A DNA stretch of 64,000 nucleotides. Origin: Algibacter lectus (GTDB taxonomy: Bacteria > Bacteroidota > Bacteroidia > Flavobacteriales > Flavobacteriaceae). The stretch covers positions 280,877 to 344,876 of the forward strand of contig NZ_FOLN01000006.1 of the NCBI RefSeq assembly GCF_900112395.1. Direction: 5' to 3'. Both the position numbers and the translations under genes were made by a program. Below, piece after piece: positions 36,082 through 45,297 of the stretch. A model generated the notes under the pieces. It was not told the DNA's origin. It was given only the letters and a program-made list of their open reading frames with translations, and ran no database searches. The number at the start of each line of letters is the position of its first letter. Positions within the stretch are counted from its first letter, which is position 1.

Positions 36082-36128
36082 AAAAGGTTTACTTTATTTG
36101 AAATTTTTGAATGGAGTGAACCTTTTTG
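36082..36128 (+). terminator. Terminator of lpxD
   Basis: AAAAGGTTTACT and AGTGAACCTTTTT pair with one mismatch around a 20-base A/T loop, and T-rich sequence follows. It starts 14 bp past the lpxD stop. Confidence 0.7.
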
Positions 36129-36235
36129 TTTTATATAATTTATTATCGATAGTAACGAAATAGAAAATCTAATTCTGATTTGAATAATTTACTTCTGTTA
36201 ATTTCATGTTGTCTACAAACTAATTTGATAGGTAA

Positions 36236-36853
36236 TTACAATAAATAAATTAGGTTCCCAACTCCAACAACTCCTGTTAAACAGCCTAAAATAAAATCCA
36301 TTCTAATTGCTATAAAAGTAAGTTTATGTTCAATTCTGCTCGCTACTGTGGCATACACGGCGTATAATGTAAATGAGCCCGCCGTAGAACCTATAGAGAA
36401 ATATAAACTATTAAGAAGTGAGTATTCGAAATACTCTAAACCTATTAGCAAAGAAATAGACGTGAAGTAAAACGGAATGGCAAAAGTATTTAATAAAGAC
36501 ATACCAATACCGTGTAAGTAAGCTTTAGACTTATCGATTTCTTGTTTTTTAATTTGCTTTTTTGAAGTAAAATATAACCTAAAAAAGTTTGCAGATAGCA
36601 AGATAAGAATACCTGTACCAACTTTTTGTATCAGGGTTATATATTCTGAATTCGCCATTAAAACGCTTGAAAGATATGCGCCTATATTAGCTTGAAAAAA
36701 CAATACCGTAGCAAAACCACCAATGAGATAAAAAGCAGATTTCCGTCCACTTTTCAAACTAAACTTAACAACTGTAAGATTTAAAAAACTAGGTACAATA
36801 CTACCGGAAGCAGCAATAAGAAATCCAAAAAGTAAGCAGGTTAAAAAAGTCAT
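36236..36853 (-). CDS. LysE-family-like transporter
   Basis: A 205-residue membrane protein with about six helices and the LysE-type start FLTCLLFGFLIAASGSIVPSFLNLTVV. The family exports amino acids or other small molecules. The conserved proline is near residue 21 and the basic cytoplasmic loop KKQIKKQEIDKSK near 92-104. It is isolated, with no operon partner. Substrate cannot be told. Similarity is moderate, so another small transporter family is possible. Confidence 0.75.
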   Translation of the reverse strand: MTFLTCLLFGFLIAASGSIVPSFLNLTVVKFSLKSGRKSAFYLIGGFATVLFFQANIGAYLSSVLMANSEYITLIQKVGTGILILLSANFFRLYFTSKKQIKKQEIDKSKAYLHGIGMSLLNTFAIPFYFTSISLLIGLEYFEYSLLNSLYFSIGSTAGSFTLYAVYATVASRIEHKLTFIAIRMDFILGCLTGVVGVGNLIYLL

Positions 36854-37041
36854 AATTTATATCTAGCCACAAATAAACGGCTTAATCCATCAATATGTTA
36901 CTACGTTTAATCTTTAAATTAACCCGAAACGATTCAACTAAGCCTTTTTTAATCAAATGGAAAGTTTAAAAATATAGTAACTTAGCCTTCTTTAACCTAG
37001 GGGTCTATTTTAGAATAAGCAAAAACGACATTACACGTATT

Positions 37042-37392
37042 ATGAAAATAGTATTAAAAGTACTCGGTATTATATTTGGTGTTTTATTCATTTTTGGAGC
37101 TATTGTGCAATACAACGACCCAGACCCTATATTATGGATTATTATTTATTCCATTGCTTCTATTGCTAGTTTCGGTTATGCCGCTAACAAAACACCTAAA
37201 ATGGTTCTACTTGTTCTTGGCACTTTATTCTTAATCGGTTTTTTATCAGCCTACCCAGAAACTTTTGAAGGTTTTGAAATAGGTAAAGGAGATATAAAAA
37301 ATGTAGAAGAAGCACGAGAAGCTTACGGGTTATTGCTAATGGCAATTGTTATGTTTTTGTTTGGTGGTTTTTCTTTTTTAGAGAAGAAATAG
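37042..37392 (+). CDS. TMEM220-like small membrane protein
   Basis: A 116-residue protein with four membrane helices (about 4-22, 31-47, 52-68, 94-112) and the motif GAIVQYNDPDPILWIIIYSIAS, characteristic of the transmembrane 220 family. Function is unknown. The start ATG gives the first helix complete. It converges on the GH2 gene with only 15 bp between stops. Confidence 0.82.
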   Translation: MKIVLKVLGIIFGVLFIFGAIVQYNDPDPILWIIIYSIASIASFGYAANKTPKMVLLVLGTLFLIGFLSAYPETFEGFEIGKGDIKNVEEAREAYGLLLMAIVMFLFGGFSFLEKK

Positions 37393-37407
37393 AATAATTA
37401 TTCTTCT

Positions 37408-39996
37408 TTAATAAGAATTGTATAAAGAAACGATACTCAAAGAGTTTTTAAATTCCCCGCTACTGATTGGTACTTCTAAATTAAAGTAAACAGTATAGTT
37501 TTTATTAGGAACCATATCAAAATAATTATTAGAAAACCGCCCTTTAGCAGGTGTTTTAAGTCGAACATCTTTAACTAAAACGTCCGTACATATTTCTAAC
37601 ACAATTCTATTTTCTTCTTGATTCAAAATTTTATAATTAATATTTGGTTCTGTTAATTTCAATTTACGCGATGGCTTAAAAAAGAACAAGCTTTCATCAA
37701 AAACAATATTATCTTCACCTAATAATCGCGCAACAACAAATGTACTTTCTTTTTTATGCCCATTTATAAGATCCTTAATATCTGTACTAAAATAAACGCT
37801 ACTCGCATTTGACTCTATATTAATATCGCTTTTAAAAGTATTTAAAACATCTCCATTAAAATTAACAACTTCTAAATTAAGATATGCTTTTTTATTTTTT
37901 AATTCATCTGAAACAATATGCAATTCTAGAGCTTTATCGTTCTCAAAAAACATAGATTTAATAGGCTTATAGAGTTCCTTAACCTGATAATGAGATGCTT
38001 TCCAATTACCATAATAATCTATGGTAGACCATGAGGCTACAGGCCAACAGTCGTTTATTTGCCAATATAAAGACCCCATACAATATGGCATATTTCTTCG
38101 ATGGGCTTCTATTGCTATTTTCATACCTTTTGCTTGCAGAAGCTGACTAACATATAAAAATGACTCGAAATCTTTTGGAGCTCTATACCAATATTTCATA
38201 TACCGCTCTATATTTTTATTTCCTATGTTTGATCGCTGGTGAGATTTCATAACATCGGAATAGATATCCCAATCATCTTCAATTGTATATTTTTTTACGG
38301 ACTCAAATTCTGGAAATGATTGAAATCCGTATTCAGACATAAAACGAGGAATATATTCATTAAAGGTTGAAAACGGTTCTTGTTGTCCCCAAACGCCCCA
38401 ATAATGATAATCTCCAGAGCTTAAGTTTGAATCTTCACCTCTTGCCGAAGTTGGAGAAGATGCCCAATAAAACGTATCATTATCTAACTCCTTTACAACA
38501 TTTGGTAGTATATTATGAAACACATCTTGATATCCCTTCCAAACAATATCTACAACATCTGGTCCTTGAGTATTTAAAATTTCGTTAATCCATCCCCAAT
38601 TTTTCCATGCTATTAAATTCTCATTATTACCGCACCATAAAGCGATGCTAGTATGGTTTCTTAAGCGTTTTACTTGATATTCAGCCTCCTCTTTCACATT
38701 TTCTAAAAATGCCTCATCTCCAGGATACATAGCGCAAGCAAACATAAAATCTTGCCAAACTAGAATACCATATTTATCACATAAATTATAAAAAACATCT
38801 TTTTCGTAGACTCCGCCTCCCCAAACACGAATCATGTTATAATTAGCTTCAACCATATTTTTAACAACAGTTTCATAATCTTCAACAGTAACTCTATTTA
38901 AAAATACATCTTGCGGAATGTAGTTGGCACCTTTCATAAATACAGAGTGCCCGTTTAACTTAAAATAAAAGCTCTCACCAACACTATCTTTTTCTTGAAC
39001 AACCTGAAGTGTTTTTAATCCTATTTTATTAGAGTTAGTTGCAAATATTTTTCCGCGCTCACCTAACTCAATATCTACTTGATATAATTTTTGCTTTCCC
39101 AATCCATTAGTCCACCATAATTTTGGGTTTTCAATTTCTATAGGCATACTTATTTTATTATCTCCTTTTTGCAGTTCAATTTCCTTTTGAACAAATAAAA
39201 CAGAATCAATTTTAACATTTAAAAAAGCCTTAAATTGATGTGTTGCATGAATATCTAATTCGGCATTAAGCAATGCTATATTTTTAGAAATTTTATCCTG
39301 CTTAATATATGCATCTCTAATAATAGCGTTGTCCCAAGCATGTAACTCAACATCTTGCCAAATACCACTTGTTACCAATCGCGGGCCCCAGTCCCAACCA
39401 AAATGATAGCCTGCTTTTCTATTAAATACTGCAACTTGTTTTTTTCCCAAGCCACCATTTTCTGATTGATCGTTTACAGCATTTGGTAACTGATAACCAA
39501 GTGCTTCTCGTTTTTTAAGCCCTGTTTTAATAGGGGAATCGAAAACAATCTTCAATTTATTTTCTCCTAATTTTAAAATTGATTTGCAATTCAACTTATT
39601 TCCAACAAACATATTATTAGTTGTTGCAACCAACGAATCATTTAAAAATACATTCGCGTAAGTATCAAGCCCTTTAAAATTTAATTCTATTCTTTCTTTA
39701 TCTAGAATAGCATCATCAATATTGAAAACCGTTTTATATTCCCAATCGTTTTTATCAATCCATTGTTGATCTTTTTCATTCAATCTATAAAATGGATCTT
39801 CAATAATCCCATTCTGTATTAAATCTGTATGAATAGAACCGGGGACCTCCGCTTTAAGCCACAGTGTATCTTGAACAGATTTAAATTGCCAATTAGAATT
39901 AATTTTCGTCGAAACAAAATTTGGTGGTGTATTGCAAGCCGTAACACATATTAATAACACAAATGCTTTGATATACTTAACCATAATTTTAATCAT
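37408..39996 (-). CDS. GH2 beta-mannosidase-like lipoprotein
   Basis: An exo-acting glycoside hydrolase of family 2, most like beta-mannosidases, that would release mannose from the ends of beta-mannosides. I start at 39996 (MIKIMVKYIKAFVLLICVTAC), which gives a lipobox with C25; an in-frame ATG at 40044 is upstream. Acid/base E459 is in SIALWCGNNEN and nucleophile E555 in MSEYGFQSFPE. GGYH-type and jelly-roll motifs, such as AGYHFGWDWGPRLV near 200, precede the barrel. It is the last gene of the mannan locus. Confidence 0.92.
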   Translation of the reverse strand: MIKIMVKYIKAFVLLICVTACNTPPNFVSTKINSNWQFKSVQDTLWLKAEVPGSIHTDLIQNGIIEDPFYRLNEKDQQWIDKNDWEYKTVFNIDDAILDKERIELNFKGLDTYANVFLNDSLVATTNNMFVGNKLNCKSILKLGENKLKIVFDSPIKTGLKKREALGYQLPNAVNDQSENGGLGKKQVAVFNRKAGYHFGWDWGPRLVTSGIWQDVELHAWDNAIIRDAYIKQDKISKNIALLNAELDIHATHQFKAFLNVKIDSVLFVQKEIELQKGDNKISMPIEIENPKLWWTNGLGKQKLYQVDIELGERGKIFATNSNKIGLKTLQVVQEKDSVGESFYFKLNGHSVFMKGANYIPQDVFLNRVTVEDYETVVKNMVEANYNMIRVWGGGVYEKDVFYNLCDKYGILVWQDFMFACAMYPGDEAFLENVKEEAEYQVKRLRNHTSIALWCGNNENLIAWKNWGWINEILNTQGPDVVDIVWKGYQDVFHNILPNVVKELDNDTFYWASSPTSARGEDSNLSSGDYHYWGVWGQQEPFSTFNEYIPRFMSEYGFQSFPEFESVKKYTIEDDWDIYSDVMKSHQRSNIGNKNIERYMKYWYRAPKDFESFLYVSQLLQAKGMKIAIEAHRRNMPYCMGSLYWQINDCWPVASWSTIDYYGNWKASHYQVKELYKPIKSMFFENDKALELHIVSDELKNKKAYLNLEVVNFNGDVLNTFKSDINIESNASSVYFSTDIKDLINGHKKESTFVVARLLGEDNIVFDESLFFFKPSRKLKLTEPNINYKILNQEENRIVLEICTDVLVKDVRLKTPAKGRFSNNYFDMVPNKNYTVYFNLEVPISSGEFKNSLSIVSLYNSY

Positions 39997-40149
39997 CTTC
40001 TTCTTTATTATTCTTCGACATAAATTAAAAAAGCACGAATACATTAACTAACATATTCGCACTTAAAACAAACTATCACTAACTAATTCTTACACCTTTG
40101 TTTTAACCTATTTAGATGCTACTTCAGTATACTTACCCGGGTACCATAA

Positions 40150-40989
40150 TTAATAGACTATTTTATAACCTTTTAAATCAAGCATTTTAAGAGCATAACG
40201 TTTTCCTAATTCACGTACACCTGCAGAATTAAAATGCACATAGTCGTCTCTAACTTCGCAACCTTTAGATGAAATTACATGAGCGGTAGGAACCACTTCT
40301 GGCAATGTGTTTATAATAGAGTTCATACTAGCACAAACACCTCCTTGCTCCTCGTTTACAACCTCACCCGCTAATAGCGGCACATCTTCTGCTTTCAACC
40401 CTAAATCATTCAGCATGTTATTATAAACTTTTTTAACATAATCCGGCCATTTTTCATCATCTTGATTTGTTTCACCTTGATGTAAAAGAATACCTTTAAT
40501 AACTCCATTTTCTTGAGCCAGTTTTGCTAATTCTATAAAATGCTGATATGGATTCCCTTTGTAGTCTCTAATCTTTTTAGCAAACCATTCTTCCAGATAT
40601 GTTTTGGTATAATCTTGATATATCTCTTTATCAAAAAGCCTAATATCACTACCACCAATAGCAATATTTACAACGCCTACTTTAACACTATCTGGCAAAT
40701 GCTTAATCATTGTTTTTCCAAAATAATCGACTGGAGAAAGCCCTGTATGGCATTGAATTAAAGGTGGAATTGCCGGATACCATATATTCTTTTTTCTTAA
40801 TAAATTATCGCAATCCAGTGATTGTAATACTAAAAACCGATCGGCTGCTATTTTATCTTGAGTTTCAATGGTAGCCGAACCCTCCATATTAGACTGACCA
40901 AAACAAAGATAAATATGAAAATTAGGATTTTGTGAAAACATATTTGCATTTAACAAAAAGACACCTATTATAAAAAAATTTATTTTCAT
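40150..40989 (-). CDS. SASA/CE6-type carbohydrate acetylesterase
   Basis: A 279-residue secreted SGNH-type esterase of the sialate O-acetylesterase/CE6 class. The signal peptide is at about 1-19. The catalytic serine is in YLCFGQSNMEGS, block III is GGSDIRLF, the acidic motif is GILLHQGETNQDD, and the catalytic histidine is near the C-terminus in DDYVHFNSAG. In this locus it probably removes acetyl groups from acetylated mannan so that glycosidases can act. It is 104 bp from the GH2 gene. Confidence 0.88.
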   Translation of the reverse strand: MKINFFIIGVFLLNANMFSQNPNFHIYLCFGQSNMEGSATIETQDKIAADRFLVLQSLDCDNLLRKKNIWYPAIPPLIQCHTGLSPVDYFGKTMIKHLPDSVKVGVVNIAIGGSDIRLFDKEIYQDYTKTYLEEWFAKKIRDYKGNPYQHFIELAKLAQENGVIKGILLHQGETNQDDEKWPDYVKKVYNNMLNDLGLKAEDVPLLAGEVVNEEQGGVCASMNSIINTLPEVVPTAHVISSKGCEVRDDYVHFNSAGVRELGKRYALKMLDLKGYKIVY

Positions 40990-41019
40990 TTTCTTTAATT
41001 ATTTATTGATGGTATTGAA

Positions 41020-42615
41020 TTATTGATACATGTATAATACTATGAAACAAAACGCTATTAGTATTAAAGACCACACTCTAAAATTCTTATAAAAAGGCAC
41101 ACCTTCTAGTTCTTTGGTTTCTTCGTGATATATTTTTTTTGTCCAGATTAAATCTTCAATTTGCGTTTTATCATCTGGTTTAGAAAGTAAACTCACTATA
41201 ATAATTACAACTGCACTAAATACAAAATAGAAAGGTACTTTAAGTAAAAAATGAATACTACCTAGAAGCTCATGATTAAAACCAACCTTAGCGACTATAG
41301 TGGCTATAGCAGCAAAAGCACCAGCAATTAACCCCCAAAAAGCGCCATGTTTATTAATACGTTTCCAAAACACACCTAAGAAGAATACTGCCACTACAGG
41401 AGGGGCAATATAGGTTAGCATTTCTTGATAATATTTTAATAACGAATCAAATTTAGAGACAAAAGGCACCCATAAAACAGCTAAAATTAAAACTATTACA
41501 GAAACAATTTTACCAACATAAACTTGTTCTTTTTGAGATGGCTCTTTTTTAAATTTTACATAAAAATCCATAGTAAATAATGTCGCTACAGAATTTAACA
41601 ACGCACTTAATGTTGATGTAAGTGCCGCTACCATAGCGGCCAACATTAAACCTAACAAACCAATAGGCATAAGCTCTATAACCAACTTAGGATACACCAT
41701 ATCGTTTTTAGGTAAACCTGGAAATAAGTGTTTACCAATAACTGCTGGAAAAATAATAATAAAAATTAAAGACACTGTTAAAAAACCTACTAATAGAATA
41801 CCTTTTCTACCATGATCTATAGATTTAGCCGTTAAAACACGTTGCACCAATACCTGGTTATTTCCCCAAAAATAGAATCCTAAAATGGGTATTCCTACAA
41901 TCATACCAAGCCATGGCACAGACAGATCATCTAAAGGGCGTATTAACTTCATCATCATATCTTCATTTAAAAGAAGTTCTTTCAAATGCTCTAACCCGCC
42001 ATTACGCATGGCTAAGAAAGTTAAAATAAACGTACCTACAAGTAATAAGATTCCTTGAATAAGATCGACTTTAATTGCCGCAGATAATCCGCCAGGAATA
42101 GTATATGCAGCAACTATTACTGCAAATATTACAGATAGTTCCATTATGGATAGTGAGGGGAAAACTAATTTCATTAGTAGTGAAGCGGCATACAAAGCTC
42201 CGGCTGCATCTAAAAAAGTAGACCCCATTAAGGTGATAAATGAGAAATAATATCTTGATCTTTTATCAAATCGTTTTTCTAAAAATTCTGGAATAGTGAA
42301 TATTCCCGATTTTATATAAAAAGGTAAAAAGAACATGGCGAAAAACACCATAACTAATACCGAAATTAAATCGTAATTAAAAACAGCTATTCCCGTTGAA
42401 TAAGCATCACCACTTTTACCAATTAATGTGGTACTTGAAATACTTGCTGCGAATAATGAAAAACCAATAACTGGCCATGTCATATTTCTACCAGCAAGAA
42501 AATAATCGCTTGTAGAATCGCTCCCTTTTTTGGATGAGCGAATGCCGAACCAAACAATAAAAATAAAATAAAGTACTAAAACCGATATATCTATAACTCC
42601 TAAATTGTATTCCAT
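41020..42615 (-). CDS. Sodium/solute symporter (SSS family)
   Basis: A 531-residue membrane protein with about 13-14 helices, beginning LGVIDISVLVLYFIFIVWFGI. Typical SSS features are SDYFLAGRNMTWPVIGFSLFAASISSTTLIG near residue 37, GGLSAAIKVDLIQGILL near 175, and AAMVAALTSTLSALLNSVATLFTMDFY near 328. Being inside the utilisation locus, it probably imports mannose or manno-oligosaccharides across the inner membrane using the Na+ gradient. It is 29 bp from the neighbouring hydrolase gene. Confidence 0.92.
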   Translation of the reverse strand: MEYNLGVIDISVLVLYFIFIVWFGIRSSKKGSDSTSDYFLAGRNMTWPVIGFSLFAASISSTTLIGKSGDAYSTGIAVFNYDLISVLVMVFFAMFFLPFYIKSGIFTIPEFLEKRFDKRSRYYFSFITLMGSTFLDAAGALYAASLLMKLVFPSLSIMELSVIFAVIVAAYTIPGGLSAAIKVDLIQGILLLVGTFILTFLAMRNGGLEHLKELLLNEDMMMKLIRPLDDLSVPWLGMIVGIPILGFYFWGNNQVLVQRVLTAKSIDHGRKGILLVGFLTVSLIFIIIFPAVIGKHLFPGLPKNDMVYPKLVIELMPIGLLGLMLAAMVAALTSTLSALLNSVATLFTMDFYVKFKKEPSQKEQVYVGKIVSVIVLILAVLWVPFVSKFDSLLKYYQEMLTYIAPPVVAVFFLGVFWKRINKHGAFWGLIAGAFAAIATIVAKVGFNHELLGSIHFLLKVPFYFVFSAVVIIIVSLLSKPDDKTQIEDLIWTKKIYHEETKELEGVPFYKNFRVWSLILIAFCFIVLYMYQ

Positions 42616-42644
42616 TTTTTGCTTTTATAAAACCTTTTAAGTTC

Positions 42645-44204
42645 TTATTTAATTAAAATTGTACTAAGAAATACCACACTATTGGGTTTAACATCAATCA
42701 CCATATATTTAAGGTTAACTTTTTTCGAAACAACAGGAAACCCATCTGAATTTGTAGGTCTGTTATCTTCTGAGTATTCATACAAATTCAGTTGCTTATC
42801 GTTTTTGAATAAACTAGATTCTATACGGGTTGATTTATTTGATTTTGACTGATTAACTATCGCTACAGTTACATCATTTTTTAATTTCGAAGCTACAGCT
42901 CTAACACTATCGTTAACAACCGAAAACTCCGGTTTGTAAATTATAGATTCCGTTGGAAACAAATTGCAAATCAACGTCCACGAGTAAGACCAAGGCCTTG
43001 GTTTTTTATCAATCTCTAAATCGCCAAATTCTTCGGCTAAAATATTCCACATACCCCACTTTTTTAACTGACTCTTTTCTCCTAAGTCGCCAACGGTATG
43101 CATAGCATCATCCAAATCCCAAGCAATTGTACCTCCTACAGCAGCTAGCATACTTTGTATTGCCGCATCTGCCATATCTACTCCGTAAAAATAATCGTAA
43201 ACGAACATAGAAGAATCATCTGGCCCCGCATAAAGATCTGCTTCTCCTCGCTTTCTGTTTTCGTCTTTTAAATCGCCACTATATTTCATTCCTAATTCAC
43301 CTAAAACAAAAGGTTTATTGGTTTTATTAATTGCTGAAGTAAATGGTTTTAAGTAGGAAACAAAATTACCCGTTCTAATTAACTCTTGATCTGCATAAAT
43401 ATGAAAATCATATAATCCTGTAATTGAATCTAAATCTGTCACTGTTGAATAAACCCAATCATGAGCTTTTTTAGGATGCGTTGGATGATTCCATTGTGTT
43501 ACAGCATCTGGACCAGAAAGAGCAATATACTTATCCAAACCAGATATTTTAAAAGCTTCACCAAGTTTAATATATCCAGATTTCCATTGTTTCCAATCTC
43601 CATCTGTTGATGCCCAATAGCCATTTGGTTCGTTTACCAAATTGTAATATTGAATACAAGTGTATCCTTTTTCGATAATTAAATGCTCCAGATATTTAAC
43701 GATCATGTTAATCCATCTCTCATCATCGGCTCTTTCTATTTCCGGAATAGTTTCATCTAAATTCCATAATCCTGGCGCTCCCCATTCTCCAAAAAGCACT
43801 TTTATATTCCTTGATTGACAATAATCTAAAAGTTTATAAAGGCTTTTAATTTCCTGACTCTCAAAATCGATTATGGGGTCTCCGCTTTCATCCAAACCTT
43901 TATAATAACGCCATGTAGCAACATCCATAACCCTAATAATATTAGGATTTACAAAATCTAAACGATTATAAAGTGTTTTCCATTTTTCATCTGTCATTAA
44001 CCCCCCCCATTCTGCATCTTTGGAATCGGCATGAGGATAGGCAGACCATTGCACACCATGACCTATAAAAGGAAACTCTAACTTATTTTGCTTATCAAAA
44101 GTAATACGAATATCAACCTTATTCTGTTTAGTAACATTATAGCACCCACCCAATAAAAAGGTGAATGCTATGAATGAAGAGAGAATAAATATTTTTTTAA
44201 TCAT
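42645..44204 (-). CDS. Clan GH-A glycoside hydrolase, copy A
   Basis: A 519-residue lipoprotein (lipobox LLGGC, C21). The catalytic domain has the clan GH-A pair: E192 in YYNLVNEPNGYWAS (acid/base) and E303 in FVLGELGMKY (nucleophile), about 110 residues apart as in TIM-barrel retaining enzymes. IRVMDVATWRYYKG and FGEWGAPGLW are further barrel motifs. A C-terminal beta domain follows. I could not assign it to a numbered family with confidence; GH5 or GH39 relatives are likely. It is a paralogue of the gene at 45298-46827 and overlaps the GH130 gene by eight bases. Confidence 0.85.
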   Translation of the reverse strand: MIKKIFILSSFIAFTFLLGGCYNVTKQNKVDIRITFDKQNKLEFPFIGHGVQWSAYPHADSKDAEWGGLMTDEKWKTLYNRLDFVNPNIIRVMDVATWRYYKGLDESGDPIIDFESQEIKSLYKLLDYCQSRNIKVLFGEWGAPGLWNLDETIPEIERADDERWINMIVKYLEHLIIEKGYTCIQYYNLVNEPNGYWASTDGDWKQWKSGYIKLGEAFKISGLDKYIALSGPDAVTQWNHPTHPKKAHDWVYSTVTDLDSITGLYDFHIYADQELIRTGNFVSYLKPFTSAINKTNKPFVLGELGMKYSGDLKDENRKRGEADLYAGPDDSSMFVYDYFYGVDMADAAIQSMLAAVGGTIAWDLDDAMHTVGDLGEKSQLKKWGMWNILAEEFGDLEIDKKPRPWSYSWTLICNLFPTESIIYKPEFSVVNDSVRAVASKLKNDVTVAIVNQSKSNKSTRIESSLFKNDKQLNLYEYSEDNRPTNSDGFPVVSKKVNLKYMVIDVKPNSVVFLSTILIK

Positions 44205-45249
44205 TAGATTTTTTTAATTCTTGTAATAATTCGTTCACACTGCATGTTGCCAATCCAATATATTTATCTGCGGCACCATAATACACATGTAACGTATCGT
44301 CAATAATAACATTTCCTGTTGGAAAAACACAACCTTTATAATAACCTTCTATTTCGTAATCATGCTCTGGCTCCATAATCCAGTTTTCCAAACGCCCAAT
44401 TACTTTCGTAGGGTCGTTTAAATCTAACAAAGCCGCACCTGCACGATAATAACCTAATCCGCCATTTTCCACACCGTGATATATAATTAACCAACCATCC
44501 TTAGTTTTTAAAGGCGGTGTGCTACCACCAACTTTTTCTTCCCAAGTACCTTCAATACCCGCAATTAAAAGTGTACTTTCTTCTTCCCAAACCATTAAAT
44601 CGTCTGAAAAACGAACCCAAATTGCTGGTTTATTTGTCCCGTAAGCTTCTCCAATCCATTCTTTCGGCCTGTGAAGCATAGCGAATTTACCGTTTACCTT
44701 TTCTGGAAAAAGGATAACATCTCTATCGTCTAAATTAGATGTTGTAATACGGCCTAATCGCTTAAAGCTTTTTAAATCTTTTGAAATAGCCAACCCAGAG
44801 TTTGCTATATTATTTTTATAAACTAACGGTGTATCTTCTCCAGATTCTGGCAATAAAATAACATCGTGAGCAAATTTCCAATATTGTCCTGGAGGAAAAG
44901 GTCTGTAAGCATATGTGATATAAAACTCATCTCCAAACTTTGCAATTCTAGGATCTTCTACACCGCCCATATCAGGACCATCTATACTAGGTGAAAAAAC
45001 AGGCTTATCTGAAACTCTTTCAAAATTAACACCATCTGTGCTTTCTGCTAATCCAAACCTGATAAAATGTTCTTTATCATCTCCGGCTGCTCTGTATAAC
45101 ATTGAAAACTTACCGTTTTCGTACCAAACACCAGGATTACATACTACAATATTCTCCCAATAATTATCCGGGTTTGGACTAAATATTGGATTCTCTTCAT
45201 GTTTCTTTAAACGTAACAACTTGGTTCTATCTTTTTCAATAGTATTCAT
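44197..45249 (-). CDS. GH130 beta-mannoside phosphorylase
   Basis: A 350-residue cytoplasmic five-bladed propeller enzyme. The signature MGGVEDPRIAKFGDEFYITYAYR near residue 90 is the GH130 catalytic region, and the phosphate-binding HRPKEW and YYGAADKYIGLA motifs are also present. Such enzymes split beta-mannosides with phosphate, giving mannose 1-phosphate, which saves energy. There is no signal peptide. It overlaps the downstream hydrolase gene, so expression is coupled. The exact acceptor (mannose or glucose unit) is not decided. Confidence 0.92.
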   Translation of the reverse strand: MNTIEKDRTKLLRLKKHEENPIFSPNPDNYWENIVVCNPGVWYENGKFSMLYRAAGDDKEHFIRFGLAESTDGVNFERVSDKPVFSPSIDGPDMGGVEDPRIAKFGDEFYITYAYRPFPPGQYWKFAHDVILLPESGEDTPLVYKNNIANSGLAISKDLKSFKRLGRITTSNLDDRDVILFPEKVNGKFAMLHRPKEWIGEAYGTNKPAIWVRFSDDLMVWEEESTLLIAGIEGTWEEKVGGSTPPLKTKDGWLIIYHGVENGGLGYYRAGAALLDLNDPTKVIGRLENWIMEPEHDYEIEGYYKGCVFPTGNVIIDDTLHVYYGAADKYIGLATCSVNELLQELKKSND

Positions 45250-45297
45250 TCTATTCTTCTTAAATTTTAAACTTAGGCTAATTCAAATAATATTTTA

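Noticed and set aside
39997..40044. The longer N-terminus of the GH2 enzyme from the ATG at 40044.
   Set aside because: It would put 16 charged and cysteine-containing residues before a clean lipoprotein signal peptide. The ATG at 39996 is preferred.
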